Part shown: piece after piece, positions 9,216 to 17,682 of the stretch | How the letters are laid out: every line of letters begins with the position of its first letter | Numbering within the stretch: position 1 is the stretch's first letter | NCBI RefSeq assembly: GCF_039539525.1 | Contig: NZ_BAABDH010000039.1 | Coordinates: 1-64,000, forward strand | Source: Hymenobacter algoricola | GTDB lineage: Bacteria > Bacteroidota > Bacteroidia > Cytophagales > Hymenobacteraceae | DNA: 64,000 bases | Direction of reading: 5' to 3' | Notes under the pieces: model-generated | The model's input: the letters and a program-made list of their open reading frames with translations, nothing else | Database searches by the model: none | Told to the model about the DNA's origin: nothing | Program-made: the position numbers and the translations under genes

Positions 9216-10217
9216 TTACGCCATATTATCGATAATAGACTGGGCAAACTGCATCGTGGTGGCTTTGCCGCCCAGGTCGCCGGTGCACTTCTCGCGCTGC
9301 TTCAGGGTCAGGTCCAGCGCCGCCTCGATGCGGTCGGCGTAGATATGCTCGCCCAGGTGGTGCAGCATCATCAGGCCCGAGCGTAGCAGCGCCGTCGGAT
9401 TGGCTTTACCCTGGCCGGCAATGTCGGGAGCCGAGCCGTGCACGGCTTCAAAGATGGCCATGTCGTCGCCGATGTTGGCGCCCGATACCACGCCCAGGCC
9501 GCCCACGAGGCCGGCGCACAGGTCGGAGAGAATGTCGCCGAACAGGTTGGTGGTCACTACCACGTCGAACTGCTCGGGCTTGTTGACGAGCTGCATGCAC
9601 ATGTTGTCGATGATTTTATCCTCGAACACGATCTGCGGAAACTCGGTGGCGGCTTCTTTGCAGGCATCCAGCATGAGCTTGCCGGCCATTTTCAGGATGT
9701 TGGCTTTGTGGGCCAGGGTCACCTTCTTGCGGCCGTGCTTGGCGGCGTAGGCGAAGGCGGCGCGGCAGATTTTGCGCGAGCCGGCCACCGTGATGCGGTT
9801 GAAGGAGTCGGCAATGCCCAAACGCTCATCGTACACTTCCAGGCCCGAGTACAGGCCTTCGGTGTTTTCGCGGAACAGCACCAGGTTTACCCCGGTGTAG
9901 CGCGAGTCAATGCCTTCGGTGGTTTTGGCGGGGCGCACGTTCTGGTAGAGGTCGTACTTCTGGCGCAGCGTGATGTTGATGCTGCGGAAGCCTTTGCCCA
10001 CGGGCGTGGTGATGGGGCCTTTCAAAGCCACGCGGTTTTTCTCCAGCGAGTCGAGCAGGGTCTGCGGAATCAGCTCGCCCGACTGGTCAAACGTGGTTTG
10101 GCCGGCGTTCTGCTCTTCCCACTGCACGGGTACCTGCGCGGCGGTAAAAATGGTCTGAACTGCCTTCGTAATTTCGGGGCCGATGCCGTCGCCGGGGATA
10201 AGGGTGATGATGTGCAT
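9216..10217 (-). CDS. NAD-type isocitrate dehydrogenase (isocitrate/isopropylmalate dehydrogenase family)
   Basis: A 333-residue metal-dependent beta-hydroxyacid oxidative decarboxylase. Conserved elements are the N-terminal LIPGDGIGPE, the substrate loop RENTEGLYSG (RENTEG...S is the isocitrate rather than isopropylmalate signature), the catalytic Lys in LAHKANI, metal-binding Asp residues in TTNLFGDILSD, and the coenzyme loop HGSAPDIAGQGKANP. The short length and sequence fit the mitochondrial-IDH3-like NAD group, producing 2-oxoglutarate for the TCA cycle. NAD over NADP preference is inferred from family resemblance. A -7 box lies about 32 bases upstream, so it probably has its own promoter. 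Confidence 0.85.
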   Translation of the reverse strand: MHIITLIPGDGIGPEITKAVQTIFTAAQVPVQWEEQNAGQTTFDQSGELIPQTLLDSLEKNRVALKGPITTPVGKGFRSINITLRQKYDLYQNVRPAKTTEGIDSRYTGVNLVLFRENTEGLYSGLEVYDERLGIADSFNRITVAGSRKICRAAFAYAAKHGRKKVTLAHKANILKMAGKLMLDACKEAATEFPQIVFEDKIIDNMCMQLVNKPEQFDVVVTTNLFGDILSDLCAGLVGGLGVVSGANIGDDMAIFEAVHGSAPDIAGQGKANPTALLRSGLMMLHHLGEHIYADRIEAALDLTLKQREKCTGDLGGKATTMQFAQSIIDNMA

Positions 10218-10248
10218 GCTAGGGTATGTACTGAGAATGGGGATGCGA

Positions 10249-10256
10249 CAAAGGTA
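10249..10256 (-). promoter_or_regulatory. Candidate -7 box for the isocitrate dehydrogenase gene
   Basis: TACCTTTG on the minus strand, a match to the Bacteroidota -7 consensus TAnnTTTG, ending 32 bases before the ATG. No clear -33 TTG was seen at the usual spacing. Confidence 0.5.
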
Positions 10257-10385
10257 CTCAACCGGTTACGGCTATCGTTTCATCGGGGCGAAAGAACTGC
10301 CGGGCTACGATGCCCCGTTGCTCTGGCCGGCAATCTACCGGGGCAATTCTGCACACGGACGGAAGCCGACCGCCGGAACTGGTCA

Positions 10386-10444
10386 TAAAAAAATGTGCTG
10401 ATGCGCTGCCGGCAGTTTCCTGTCCATCAGCCCATCAGCACATT
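10386..10444 (-). terminator. Terminator after ytxH
   Basis: Inverted repeat with perfect 12-base arms (AATGTGCTGATG / CATCAGCACATT), a loop of about 29 bases, and a T run on the minus strand directly after the second arm. It ends the nusB-ytxH transcript and separates it from the isocitrate dehydrogenase gene. Confidence 0.7.
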
Positions 10445-10461
10445 CCGGCACCCGCGCCTGG

Positions 10462-10773
10462 CTAGATGGTCTTGCGGGAGTTAATCTGGTTGATCAGCTG
10501 GTCCACATCACCCAGCAGCTGCTCGGCTTTGCTTTTGGCATCCTGAATCACGCGCTGGCCTTCGCTCTTGGCGGTGGAAGCGGGGCCGTCGGCGCGGCTG
10601 GTGACGAGGTTTTCGGTAAGGTCGGCGAGTACCTCGCGGTACTTTTCGAGCTGATAGCTGAGCCAGCTGCGGGTTTCACGCCCTTTTTCCGGGGCGAACA
10701 GAAGGCCAACGGCTGCCCCGGTGAGGGCGCCGCCTGCGAAGCACAGAATGCCGGTAGTGGTTTTGCTACCCAT
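10462..10773 (-). CDS. YtxH domain-containing protein
   Basis: A 103-residue small membrane protein from the ATG at 10773. One glycine-rich helix near the N-terminus (GILCFAGGALTGAAVGLLFAPEKG) carries the YtxH hallmark LLFAPxxG, followed by an amphipathic coiled-coil tail. YtxH proteins are stress-associated and of unknown mechanism. It follows nusB by about 100 bases and shares its transcript, as judged by the terminator just downstream. Confidence 0.85.
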   Translation of the reverse strand: MGSKTTTGILCFAGGALTGAAVGLLFAPEKGRETRSWLSYQLEKYREVLADLTENLVTSRADGPASTAKSEGQRVIQDAKSKAEQLLGDVDQLINQINSRKTI

Positions 10774-10873
10774 AATGCGAAGGTCGTGGCGTGGAGGAAT
10801 TTTTAGAAAGGAGGTCAAACCTACTGAACGGCGGGCCGCCCGGGCAGGTTGCCGTCCCAATATAGAACGTTGC

Positions 10874-12064
10874 CTACTGGTTGTCGAGCAAACCGCGTCC
10901 CGACTTGCGGATGGCGCCGCTGGCGGTCAGGTCCTGGGCCAATTTATCGAGAATACCGTTGACGAACTGCTTGCTCTTGGGCGTGCTGTAGAGCTTGCTG
11001 ATTTCGATGTACTCGTTGATGGTCACCTTCACCGGAATGTCGCGGAACAGGTGCATCTCGCAGAGCGCCATCTTCAGGATGATCTTGTCGATGAGGGCCA
11101 CGCGCTCCACGTCCCAGTTCTGGGTCGAGTCGGCAATGAGCTTTTCGTAGGGCTCGTCGGCCTTGAGGGTTTCCTTGTAGAGCGTTTCGGCAAACTCCTT
11201 GTCGTCGACCCAGTTGGCCGACAGCGACATCAGCTCCAGCTCGTCGGTGGCGGCCTCGTCGAGCATCTTGATGGTTTTGACCACCAGATTTTTCACCACC
11301 GAGCGGTTTTCCTCCCAGTTCAGGTCGTCTTCCTCGATCTGCGCCGGCAGGGTTTCGCCCTTAAAGACGTAGGTCTTGTAGAGGTGCTTGAGAATCTCCT
11401 GCTCCTCGGCGTAGTTGCCGGCCGGGGCCGCCAGGTAGCTCTGAAACTCGGCGTCGGCCTTGATTTCCGCCCGCCAGGCTTTGCGCAGGGCTTCGAGCTC
11501 CTCGGTGCCGGTCCACTTCAGGGAGCGGCGGATGGTCAGGTCCTGCAGCTGCTTGTTGCCGATGAGCTTGTGCAGGGCCGGGTTCTGCTCGAAGCGGGTG
11601 GTATCGAGCGGGGCTTCCTTGGAAGGCGTGAAGCGCCGGGCTTCCCGCTCCTTTTCCTCCTCCATTACCCGCAGAATGGCCTCGGGCAGGTTGAGCAGGT
11701 GGATATACTGGTTGTGAATGCTTTCGGCGCCGTGCACCATCTGCCCGCCGTAGAACGTGGCGTCCTTGGCTTTCTGCTTCTGGTAGTACTTGATGGCGTC
11801 GGCCACCGCGTCGTTTACTTCCCGGTCGTCAAGCTTTTCTACTTCCGCCGCGCTGCCCGCCTTGTGCCACTCCTTGAACACGGCTTCGGCCATCTTCTGC
11901 TGGCCTTTCAGCAGCTTGCGGTCCTGGGCTTCGGGCAGGTTGAGGTCGGGAGCAAAAGCATCCGCAATGAGGTCATTGGCCAGCATAAAATCGGACCCGA
12001 CAGCCTGATCGTAGGCGTACAGGGCTTGCATAACCTTAATGCGGAGCGTGCGACGGTTGAGCAT
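10874..12064 (-). CDS. nusB: Transcription antitermination factor NusB, long Bacteroidota form
   Basis: NusB binds boxA RNA with S10 (NusE) in rRNA antitermination. This protein has 396 residues, over twice the length of the usual 140-residue NusB. The recognisable NusB domain is split: an N-terminal MLNRRTLRIKVMQALYAYDQ helix and a C-terminal half (about 270-380) with LIDKIILKMALCEM, INEYIEISKLYSTPKS and FVNGILDKLA. A long charged helical insertion lies between. This enlarged form is typical of Bacteroidota. It is transcribed with ytxH. Confidence 0.9.
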   Translation of the reverse strand: MLNRRTLRIKVMQALYAYDQAVGSDFMLANDLIADAFAPDLNLPEAQDRKLLKGQQKMAEAVFKEWHKAGSAAEVEKLDDREVNDAVADAIKYYQKQKAKDATFYGGQMVHGAESIHNQYIHLLNLPEAILRVMEEEKEREARRFTPSKEAPLDTTRFEQNPALHKLIGNKQLQDLTIRRSLKWTGTEELEALRKAWRAEIKADAEFQSYLAAPAGNYAEEQEILKHLYKTYVFKGETLPAQIEEDDLNWEENRSVVKNLVVKTIKMLDEAATDELELMSLSANWVDDKEFAETLYKETLKADEPYEKLIADSTQNWDVERVALIDKIILKMALCEMHLFRDIPVKVTINEYIEISKLYSTPKSKQFVNGILDKLAQDLTASGAIRKSGRGLLDNQ

Positions 12065-12073
12065 GAGTTGTTT

Positions 12074-12168
12074 GGGGTCTTAGGATCCTGGGGGCTTGGG
12101 TTACTGGTTTTTGGCGGATGAACAATTCATCGGACCAAGAGCCCAAGCCCCCAAGACCCTAAGACCCC
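12074..12168. repeat. Imperfect inverted repeat between leucine dehydrogenase and nusB
   Basis: Arms at 12074-12100 and 12142-12168 match at 25 of 27 positions, spaced by 41 bases. The arms begin GGGGTCTTAGG. It lies just after the stop of the leucine dehydrogenase gene (minus strand) and could terminate it, but there is no clear T run. Its form resembles dispersed palindromic elements. Confidence 0.7.
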
Positions 12169-12173
12169 AGAAA

Positions 12174-13265
12174 TTAATAAGTGGACTTGACTTTGCCCAG
12201 GGACGCAATGCGCTCCTCGGCTTGCTTGGTGGCGGCGGCCTGCGGGTGGCTTCCCTCCTGCTCGGCTTTGGCCAGTACTTGGGTGGTAATGTCGAAAATC
12301 TTCTCGGTCTGGTTGAGCGCGCCCTGCCGGCTGCTGCCCACCACCTCCGAATACACGTTGATCAGGCCGCCGGCGTTGATCAGAAAATCGGGGGCGTACA
12401 CGATGCCGCGCTCCACGAGGGCCGGGCCGTGCACGTTCTCATCCTGGAGCTGGTTGTTGGCGCAGCCCGCAATTACCTGGCACTTCAGGCGGCCGATGGT
12501 GTCGTCGTTGATGGTCGCACCCAGGGCGCAGGGCGAATAGATGTCTACGTCCTGGTCGTAGATTTCGTCCATGCCCACCATCTTGGCGCCGAAGCGGGTG
12601 GCGGCTTCCAGGGCGCGGTCCTCGTAGTAGTCAGTCAGCACGATGTTGGCGCCTTCCTTCTGCAGGTACTCGAGCAGGTAGGTGCCCACGTGGCCCACGC
12701 CCTGCACGGCAATGCGCTTGTTGGCCAGGCTGTCGGAGCCGAAGGCCTTCTTGGCGGCGGCCTTCATGCCCATGTAGGTGCCGAAAGCTGTTACCGGCGA
12801 CGGGTCGCCGCTGCCACCCATGCTTTCGGGCAGGCCGGCCACGTGCTTGGTTTCCATCCGGATGTACTCCATGTCCTTGGTGGTCATGTTCACATCTTCG
12901 GCCGTGATGTACTTGCCGTTCAGGTTTTTCACGAAGCGGCCGAACTTGCGCAGCAGCGCCTCGGTCTTCAGGGTTTTGGCGTCGCCGATGATGACGGCTT
13001 TGCCCCCACCCAGGTTGAGGCCCGAGATGGCCGCCTTGTAGGTCATGCCGCGGCTCAGGCGCAGCACGTCGTTCAGGGCTTCGGCATCGGAGGCGTAGTG
13101 CCACATGCGGGTGCCGCCGAGGGCCGGCCCGAGCACGGTATTGTGGATGCCGATGATGGCCCGCAAACCGGTTTCGTGGTCGTGGCAGAATACCACCTGC
13201 TCATGCTGATGCTCGGCAATCTGGCCGAAGACCGACGTGTCGGTCAGGGTCTTGATTTCAACCAT
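12174..13265 (-). CDS. Glu/Leu/Phe/Val dehydrogenase family, leucine dehydrogenase-like
   Basis: A 363-residue NAD-dependent amino acid dehydrogenase that reversibly deaminates branched-chain amino acids. The ATG at 13265 was chosen because it opens on MVEIKTL; the longer frame runs into the divergent gene. Key motifs are GTRMWHY, the catalytic Lys in GLNLGGGKAVI, the GGSGDPSPVTAFG loop, the Rossmann glycine motif GVGHVGTYLLE, and AGGLINVYSE near the C-terminus. The length matches leucine/valine dehydrogenases (about 365), shorter than glutamate dehydrogenases. It is divergent from an ABC exporter gene, with -7 boxes on both strands between them. Confidence 0.85.
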   Translation of the reverse strand: MVEIKTLTDTSVFGQIAEHQHEQVVFCHDHETGLRAIIGIHNTVLGPALGGTRMWHYASDAEALNDVLRLSRGMTYKAAISGLNLGGGKAVIIGDAKTLKTEALLRKFGRFVKNLNGKYITAEDVNMTTKDMEYIRMETKHVAGLPESMGGSGDPSPVTAFGTYMGMKAAAKKAFGSDSLANKRIAVQGVGHVGTYLLEYLQKEGANIVLTDYYEDRALEAATRFGAKMVGMDEIYDQDVDIYSPCALGATINDDTIGRLKCQVIAGCANNQLQDENVHGPALVERGIVYAPDFLINAGGLINVYSEVVGSSRQGALNQTEKIFDITTQVLAKAEQEGSHPQAAATKQAEERIASLGKVKSTY

Positions 13266-13315
13266 GGGGTTGGAAAATGGGAAATGCGTGGGAATTTGGG
13301 GAGGGCAGGTTGTTG

Positions 13316-13323
13316 TATCTTTG
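13316..13323 (+). promoter_or_regulatory. Candidate -7 box for the ABC exporter gene
   Basis: TATCTTTG on the plus strand, a full TAnnTTTG match in the divergent spacer. It would give a 5' leader of about 120 bases before the exporter's GTG start. Confidence 0.4.
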
Positions 13324-13357
13324 GCGAGTGGGCTGCGTAGCCCTCTCAATCCGGGTG

Positions 13358-13365
13358 CAAAAGTA
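13358..13365 (-). promoter_or_regulatory. Candidate -7 box for the leucine dehydrogenase gene
   Basis: TACTTTTG on the minus strand, followed by GCAC, about 92 bases before the ATG at 13265. It matches the Bacteroidota -7 consensus; no -33 TTG was found at standard spacing. Confidence 0.5.
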
Positions 13366-13449
13366 CCCAATTTTTCCCAGCCGACCATTGTATGCCCTAG
13401 TATTGTACTTAATGGCCATGGCTGCTTAACACGCTCCAACTCAATACCC

Positions 13450-15234
13450 GTGCGCGCTTTAGCTGCTACCGACAAATACCTTTTCCGCTATAAGTGGCAC
13501 TTCCTCGGCGGCGTGCTCTTCGTGGCCCTGAGCACGTTGCTGGCCATCTTCCCGGCCCAGATCGTGCGCTACTCCTTCGATCTGGTGGGAGAAGGCATTG
13601 ACCTCTACCACCTCTTCGCCGGCACCCGGGCCCAGGACGGCGTGTACTCCCTGTTCGGCCGCAACGTGCTGCTCTACGGCTTCATGATCGTGACCATGGC
13701 CCTGCTGCGGGGCATCTTCCTGTTCTTCATGCGCCAGACGCTCATCGTGATGTCGCGGCTGATTGAGAACGACCAGAAAAACGAGATTTTCCAGCACTAC
13801 CAGTCCCTGCCGCTGAGCTTCTACCGCCGCCACAACACCGGGGATTTGATGTCGCGCATTTCCGAGGACGTGGGCCGGGTGCGCATGTACATGGGGCCGG
13901 CCATTATGTACTTTTTGCAGCTGGTGCTGCTGTTTGTGCTCATCATTCCGCTGATGGTGATGGTGAACGTGAAGCTCACGCTCTACACGCTGCTGCCGCT
14001 GCCGGTGCTGAGCGTGAGCATATTCTACGTCAACAACCTGATTGAGCGCAAGTCCGACGAGATTCAACGCTCTTTGGCCGCCATGACGACCTTCGTGCAG
14101 GAGGCCTTTTCGGGGATCCGGGTACTCAAGTCGTTTGTGCGGGAAGAGGATTCGCACCAGCAGTTCAGCGTGGCCAGCAACGACTACAAGGAAAAGTCGC
14201 TGAGTCTGAACTTCGTCAACTCGCTGTTTTTTCCGCTGATCCTGTTCCTGATTGGCATCAGCACCATCGTCACGGTGTGGGTGGGCGGGCAGGAAGTGAT
14301 TCGCGGCACCATCACCACGGGCAGCATCGCCGAGTTCCTGATTTACGTGAACCTGCTCACCTGGCCCGTCACAGCCCTGGGCTGGACCAGCTCCCTGGTG
14401 CAGCGCGCCGAGGCTTCCCAGGCCCGTATCAACGAGTTCATGCACCAGAAAACCGATATCGTGTCGCGCCGGAATATCGAGCAGGATATCCAGGGCGACA
14501 TCGTCTTCGACCACGTCTCGTTTACGTACCCCGACACCGGCATTCAGGCCCTGCGCGACGTGTCGTTCCGCATCCGGCCGGGCCAGACACTGGCCGTTAT
14601 CGGCAACACCGGCTCGGGCAAGAGCACCGTGGCCGCCCTGCTCTGCCGCCTCTACGACGTGACGGCCGGCGCCATTAAAGTAGACACCGTGGACGTACGC
14701 GACTTTTCCCTGAACTCGCTGCGGGAACAGATCGGCTACGTGCCCCAGGACGTGTTCCTGTTCTCGGACAGCATCCGCAACAACATCAACTTCGGCCTCG
14801 ACAACCCCACGGAGGAACGCATGCAGCAGGCCGCCACGGATGCCAACGTGTACGACAACATCATCCGCTTCCCCGAGGGCTTCGACACCAAGCTCGGCGA
14901 GCGGGGCATTACGCTCTCGGGCGGGCAGAAGCAGCGCGTCAGCATTGCCCGGGCCCTGGTGAAGGAGCCCAAAATCCTGATTCTCGACGACTCGCTGTCG
15001 GCGGTGGATACGAACACGGAAAACGCCATCCTGAACAGCCTGCAGCGCATCATGCACAACCGCACCAGCCTGATCATCAGCCACCGGGTCAGCTCGGTGA
15101 AGCTGGCCGACGAAATCCTGGTGCTCGACGACGGCCAGATTGTGCAGCACGGCACCCACGAGGCGCTGATGCAGCAGGAAGACGGCCTGTATCGGGCTCT
15201 TTATGAGCGGCAGCTACAGAGCGAGGAAGCGTAG
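13450..15234 (+). CDS. ABC transporter, fused permease and ATPase (exporter type)
   Basis: About 594 residues from the GTG at 13450, the first in-frame start before the conserved LAATDKYLFRYKWHF segment; no ATG is available. The N-terminal half has six membrane helices (type IV exporter fold). The C-terminal ATPase has Walker A GNTGSGKST, Q-loop YVPQDVFLF, signature LSGGQKQRVSIARAL, Walker B ILILDDSLSAVD and H-loop SHR. It is a half-transporter that should act as a homodimer or pair with the second exporter at 19220-20995. The substrate (lipid or drug) cannot be told from sequence. Confidence 0.9.
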   Translation: MRALAATDKYLFRYKWHFLGGVLFVALSTLLAIFPAQIVRYSFDLVGEGIDLYHLFAGTRAQDGVYSLFGRNVLLYGFMIVTMALLRGIFLFFMRQTLIVMSRLIENDQKNEIFQHYQSLPLSFYRRHNTGDLMSRISEDVGRVRMYMGPAIMYFLQLVLLFVLIIPLMVMVNVKLTLYTLLPLPVLSVSIFYVNNLIERKSDEIQRSLAAMTTFVQEAFSGIRVLKSFVREEDSHQQFSVASNDYKEKSLSLNFVNSLFFPLILFLIGISTIVTVWVGGQEVIRGTITTGSIAEFLIYVNLLTWPVTALGWTSSLVQRAEASQARINEFMHQKTDIVSRRNIEQDIQGDIVFDHVSFTYPDTGIQALRDVSFRIRPGQTLAVIGNTGSGKSTVAALLCRLYDVTAGAIKVDTVDVRDFSLNSLREQIGYVPQDVFLFSDSIRNNINFGLDNPTEERMQQAATDANVYDNIIRFPEGFDTKLGERGITLSGGQKQRVSIARALVKEPKILILDDSLSAVDTNTENAILNSLQRIMHNRTSLIISHRVSSVKLADEILVLDDGQIVQHGTHEALMQQEDGLYRALYERQLQSEEA

Positions 15235-15314
15235 AGTGGTTATGGGTTGCTAGTTGCTGGTTTTCAGCCGGGATTGAGTCCACGGGCCAACAACCTAAAA
15301 CGAACTACTGACTA

Positions 15315-16454
15315 CTAGCCGGCCAGCATTTCGGCGGCCCTTTTGCCTACGCCCGCCCCTAGCGCCACGCCCATGCCGTTGCAGCGCAGGGCGCCGAAAA
15401 TCCCGGGAGCCAGCGGCTGCACGATGGGTGCCAGCTCGGCGCCGAAGGCCATAACCCCACTCCAGCGGTAGTCGATGCGGGGCCGCTGCCCGGGCAGAAT
15501 TACTTCGGTAAGCAGCTGTTCGAGCTGGTTTTGCACCAGGTCGGTGAGGCCGGGCGCGGTAGTGGCTTCGGCGGCGAAGTCGAGGTGGCGGCCCCCGCCG
15601 AGCAGGATGCGCCCATCAACCTGCCGGAAGTAGTAGTAGCCCTTGTCGTAGTGAAATGTGCCGGGCAGATGCAGGCCGGCAATGGGCTCGGTTACCAGCA
15701 CCTGTCCGCGGCCGGGCTGCACGTCCAGGTCCGGAAAAAACTGCCGGCTGAAGGCATTGGTGGCCAGCAGCACCTGCCCCGCCTCCAGGGTGGCGCCCGG
15801 CGTTTGCAGCCGGATAACTGCGCCCGTTTCCTCCATAGCCGTGACGGGGCAGCCGTGCAGCACCACCACGTCTTCCTGCCAGGCCAGCCTGAGCAGCGCG
15901 TGCATCAGGCAGCCGGTGTCCAAGGCCCCTTCGGCCTGATTTTCCAGCATCGTCGTTACCTGGCCCAGGCCCAGGCGCGAAACGGCGGCCGTGGCATCCC
16001 GGAAGCTATCGGGGCGGCCGATGACGGGGGCCAGCAGGTCGTTGAAATAGCCCAGGTGCTCCTGGCAGGTGCGGGCCAGCTCTTCCTCCTCGGCCCGAAA
16101 CAGTTCGAAGCCGCCCACGGGCTCGTAGCGCAGGGCCGCGTCGCCGAGCAGGCTGCGCAGCAATGCCAGGCCCTCCCAGCGCGCCTGTACCACCTCCAGC
16201 AGAGCCGCCGTGCCGCCCTTCTTTTCCTGTTCCAGCAGCTCCGAGATACTGCCGAAGCAGGCAAAGCCCGCGTTCTTGGTGCTGGCCCCATTGGGCAGCA
16301 TATCACGCTCCAGCACGCACACCCGGGCCCGGGGCCAGCGGCGCTTGGTAAAGACGGCCGCCGTGAGCCCCACGATGCCGGCGCCAACCACCGCCACATC
16401 AAAGCCCTGCAAAAACTGCCGGTGCTCCCAGTAAGAAAATACTTGCTTGGTCAT
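15315..16454 (-). CDS. FAD-dependent oxidoreductase, DAO family
   Basis: A 379-residue flavoprotein of the D-amino-acid oxidase / glycine oxidase group. The dinucleotide-binding motif VAVVGAGIVGLTAA lies at about residues 21-34, followed by the family's GASTKNAGFACFGS segment. A C-terminal GVMAFGAELAPIV and LRCNGMGVALGAG complete the FAD site. It probably oxidises a secondary or primary amine; the substrate is unknown. The ATG at 16454 was chosen over an upstream TTG. A -7 box lies only 3 bases before it, so the message may be leaderless. Confidence 0.85.
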   Translation of the reverse strand: MTKQVFSYWEHRQFLQGFDVAVVGAGIVGLTAAVFTKRRWPRARVCVLERDMLPNGASTKNAGFACFGSISELLEQEKKGGTAALLEVVQARWEGLALLRSLLGDAALRYEPVGGFELFRAEEEELARTCQEHLGYFNDLLAPVIGRPDSFRDATAAVSRLGLGQVTTMLENQAEGALDTGCLMHALLRLAWQEDVVVLHGCPVTAMEETGAVIRLQTPGATLEAGQVLLATNAFSRQFFPDLDVQPGRGQVLVTEPIAGLHLPGTFHYDKGYYYFRQVDGRILLGGGRHLDFAAEATTAPGLTDLVQNQLEQLLTEVILPGQRPRIDYRWSGVMAFGAELAPIVQPLAPGIFGALRCNGMGVALGAGVGKRAAEMLAG

Positions 16455-16457
16455 AGC

Positions 16458-16465
16458 CAAAGATA
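16458..16465 (-). promoter_or_regulatory. -7 box abutting the start codon of the FAD oxidoreductase gene
   Basis: TATCTTTG on the minus strand, a full consensus match, ending 3 bases before the ATG. With transcription starting 5-7 bases after such a box, the message would begin at or inside the start codon. Confidence 0.45.
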
Positions 16466-16553
16466 GATGCCGCCCGGCAGTTGGGAATGGCTCTGACGCA
16501 GGGAAGCCCGAAAACGCAACGTTCCCGGGCTTCCTTGTCGTCGTTGAGGGTCG

Positions 16554-17048
16554 TTACTGGCCCACCAGCACCCGGCGCATGCCGCTGCGGGTACCGGCAG
16601 TACACTGCACGATGTAGTAGCCCGGCGGCAGGCTGCTCACATCCAGCACGGTAGCCTCACTGCCCACCATCAGGTCGCGGGTAATAACGGGACGGCCTTC
16701 CGCATCGTTGATTTCCACGCGGGTGGGGCCAGCTACGTCGGTGCGGACCGTGAGGCGCTTGGTAACCGGGTTGGCCTCAGCCCGCACCCGGATGGCATCC
16801 GTTGAAGGCGGGGCCTGCTCCATGCGGCTGGTTATGAGCTCAACCGGCGCGGGCTTGGCCGCCGATGCTACCACTACCGGGGCCTCAGGCTTGGCCGCGG
16901 CGGCGGGCTTGGGTGCCACTGCAGGCTTGGCTACTGACTTGGCCGGAGCCTTAGCCGGAGCCGGCTTACCGGATTTGGTCTGGGCCTGCGCCGAACTGAG
17001 CAGCAGCGTTGCGCTGAGAAAAATGAGCGTTAGAGTAGTTGTTTTCAT
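16554..17048 (-). CDS. Secreted protein with type IX secretion (Por) C-terminal tail
   Basis: A 164-residue protein. Signal peptide at residues 1-22 (ending SAQAQ), then an Ala/Pro/Lys-rich low-complexity region of about 45 residues, then a C-terminal beta domain of the T9SS type A sorting kind: NPVTKRLTVRTDV, a central V-x-D-A-x-G-R-P segment, LPPGYYIVQ and a final basic strand RRVLVGQ. The domain normally directs export and surface anchoring, yet here there is almost no cargo besides the linker, so it may be a small surface protein. The gene stands alone. Confidence 0.7.
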   Translation of the reverse strand: MKTTTLTLIFLSATLLLSSAQAQTKSGKPAPAKAPAKSVAKPAVAPKPAAAAKPEAPVVVASAAKPAPVELITSRMEQAPPSTDAIRVRAEANPVTKRLTVRTDVAGPTRVEINDAEGRPVITRDLMVGSEATVLDVSSLPPGYYIVQCTAGTRSGMRRVLVGQ

Positions 17049-17379
17049 ACGCGTCGGGAAGCGGGCTTAGGACACCCAGCATCATGTAAAAGTAATAAAT
17101 CCTTGGCTATTTTCCCAGCAATTATCTTTCGCTTTAGCGCTTTATAGCTGATAGCGTGGATGTTCGCCTCATCACTATTCTGTTATTACTTTGGTATAGT
17201 CCATTTTCTACGTAGCTCCTGCAGCTGTTCCGGGAAGCAGCTGGCTCGGGTGGCCGGATACCGAAAACGGTGATTTTTCGGCCTTATTGCCCAGCAACTT
17301 ACCTGCAGCTCCTCAAAAATATCCGCTCAGGAGTTGTATCCCACCACAAATCTGCCTTACATTTGCAACTCAATTGTCC
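17049..17379. other. Gene-free spacer before the tRNA-Pro pair
   Basis: About 330 bases without a convincing reading frame. The right end holds the tRNA promoter; I see no other structured element. Confidence 0.5.
17334..17365 (+). promoter_or_regulatory. Promoter of the tRNA-Pro genes
   Basis: A -33 TTG at 17334-17336, a 21-base spacer and a -7 box TACATTTG at 17358-17365 match the Bacteroidota sigma factor consensus. The mature tRNA starts 14 bases after the box. Confidence 0.7.
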
Positions 17380-17453
17380 CGGGGTGTAGCGTAGCCTGGT
17401 ATCGCGCCAGCATGGGGTGCTGGAGGTCGTAGGTTCGAATCCTGCCACTCCGA
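17380..17453 (+). tRNA. tRNA-Pro (GGG)
   Basis: 74-base cloverleaf. The acceptor arms CGGGGTG and CACTCCG pair with one G-U, the anticodon stem is CCAGC/GCTGG with loop ATGGGGT (anticodon GGG), and the T arm has the standard GGTTCGAATCC. The discriminator is A and CCA is not encoded. Confidence 0.95.
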
Positions 17454-17470
17454 CGGAACAGTTTACTGTC

Positions 17471-17507
17471 AAAAAAGCCTCCGAATTTCGGTTCGGAGGC
17501 TTTTTTT
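17471..17507 (+). terminator. Terminator between the tRNA-Pro genes
   Basis: Stem GCCTCCGAA / TTCGGAGGC followed by seven T, and preceded by six A so that it can also act on the opposite strand. It suggests the two tRNA genes are partly separate units. Confidence 0.85.
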
Positions 17508-17553
17508 GGCCGTGACCAATGAAGAGTACCTGTGCACTACGCAGCACAGTTTT

Positions 17554-17627
17554 CGGGGTGTAGCGTAGCCCGGTATCGCGCCTGCTTTGGGAGCAGGAGG
17601 CCGCAGGTTCGAATCCTGCCACCCCGA
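17554..17627 (+). tRNA. tRNA-Pro (TGG)
   Basis: 74-base cloverleaf with perfectly paired acceptor arms CGGGGTG/CACCCCG, anticodon stem CCTGC/GCAGG and loop TTTGGGA (anticodon TGG). It is very similar to the tRNA-Pro (GGG) 100 bases upstream, so the pair arose by tandem duplication with anticodon change. CCA is not encoded. Confidence 0.95.
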
Positions 17628-17648
17628 CACCGGTAGCCAGATCATCAG

Positions 17649-17682
17649 AAAAGCCCGCTGAACTTCGGTTCGGCGGGCTTTT
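17649..17682 (+). terminator. Terminator after tRNA-Pro (TGG)
   Basis: Stem AAAAGCCCGC with arms closing as GCGGGCTTTT around a TTCG-containing loop, then a short T run. Confidence 0.8.

Noticed and set aside
17380..17627. tRNA-linked integrated element at the tRNA-Pro pair
   Set aside because: No integrase, no direct repeat of a tRNA 3' end elsewhere in the spacer, and both tRNAs are intact with normal terminators.
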